Assembly (NCBI GenBank): GCA_021806865.1 | Contig: JAKAPU010000057.1 | Span: 1 to 13,964, forward strand | DNA length: 13,964 nt | Origin: an archaeon | Lineage (GTDB): Archaea; Thermoproteota; Nitrososphaeria; Nitrososphaerales; CADDZS01 | Direction: 5' to 3' | Shown: positions 13,808 to 13,964 of the stretch, in pieces | Numbering within the stretch: the stretch's first letter is position 1 | Layout of the letters: each line of letters starts with the position of its first letter | Made by a program: the position numbers and the translations under genes | Notes under the pieces: generated by a model | What the model was told of the DNA's origin: nothing | Database searches by the model: none | What the model saw: the letters and a program-made list of their open reading frames with translations, nothing else

Positions 13808-13964
13808 ATGCCCAGAAGCAATATTGCAACCGAAGAGAAAATAGCGTATTCTATCGCTGACGAAGCAGGAAAAGCAAACAAGACCCTCTACGCATTTGTG
13901 AATGAATCTCTTGAGGCCGATCTCAAGGTGTACAAGGACGGAGGCACTCCCTCGGATATCTATC
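13808..13964 (+). CDS. Hypothetical protein, 3' partial, divergent from the cupredoxin
   Basis: The first 52 residues of a gene running off the window, with a soluble, helix-rich N-terminus (IATEEKIAYSIADEAGKANKTLYAFVNESLEADLKVYKDGG). No family is recognised with confidence. The helical segment TLYAFVNESLEADLKVY could be part of a ribbon-helix-helix or similar small DNA-binding protein, which would suit a gene facing its own operator, but this is a guess from shape. ATG at 13808 is the only good start. The gene is divergent from the cupredoxin and shares the 143-base intergenic region with the 14-base palindrome. The function cannot be stated without the rest of the protein. Confidence 0.7.
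   Translation, partial: MPRSNIATEEKIAYSIADEAGKANKTLYAFVNESLEADLKVYKDGGTPSDIY

Noticed and set aside
1..13964. tRNA genes, CRISPR arrays, insertion sequences
   Set aside because: Intergenic stretches were read for T-loop consensus, spaced direct repeats and terminal inverted repeats; none found.

Overview
The window looks like a piece of a Nitrososphaeria-type (thaumarchaeotal) archaeal chromosome. The basis is the gene content: a biotin-dependent acyl-CoA carboxylase, the methylmalonyl-CoA branch, a MIT-domain protein, a small protein resembling the NitrOD5 family, and a surface blue-copper protein with an archaeal pilin-like N-terminus. Gene starts also fit: TTG and GTG starts are frequent, several genes look leaderless, and AT-rich TATA-like stretches sit about 27 bases upstream of some of them. 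No ammonia-oxidation gene and no 4-hydroxybutyrate-cycle marker beyond the shared carboxylase/mutase steps is present, so the lifestyle (autotrophic HP/HB cycle or heterotrophic propionyl-CoA use) cannot be decided here.

Bases 1-4964, plus strand, are a propionyl/acetyl-CoA to succinyl-CoA module: biotin carboxylase (5' end outside the window), the overlapping biotin carrier protein, then MeaB-type GTPase, methylmalonyl-CoA mutase large subunit and methylmalonyl-CoA epimerase. The last three are tightly packed (4-base overlap, then zero spacing). A small convergent CxxC/CxxC zinc-ribbon gene sits between the two blocks. The carboxyltransferase subunit and the B12-binding mutase subunit are not in the window. 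An alpha/beta hydrolase follows at 5077-5838.

Bases 5839-7205 hold a repeat-rich non-coding stretch and a 373-residue protein with a MIT-like three-helix N-terminus, a long proline-rich linker and six MVPxxxY repeats spaced exactly 23, 23, 16, 16 and 23 residues. It is a candidate partner of the archaeal Cdv/ESCRT machinery and is the most novel item here.

Bases 7202-8564, minus strand, carry a two-domain rhodanese sulfurtransferase and a hemerythrin-like HHE protein. A 295-base stretch without a convincing gene and a small NitrOD5-like protein (8860-9174, plus) follow. The minus strand from 9184 to 11976 encodes a P-type Ca2+-ATPase. Just upstream of it is a possible two-helix membrane miniprotein (12019-12219).

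Bases 12351-13664, minus strand, hold a two-domain type 1 copper protein with a class III (pilin-like) signal and a coiled coil, followed downstream by a small unknown gene that has a strong Shine-Dalgarno site. A divergent gene (13808 to the window end, plus) of unknown function is separated from it by a promoter region containing a perfect 14-base palindrome. I found no tRNA, rRNA, CRISPR array, insertion sequence or transposase.
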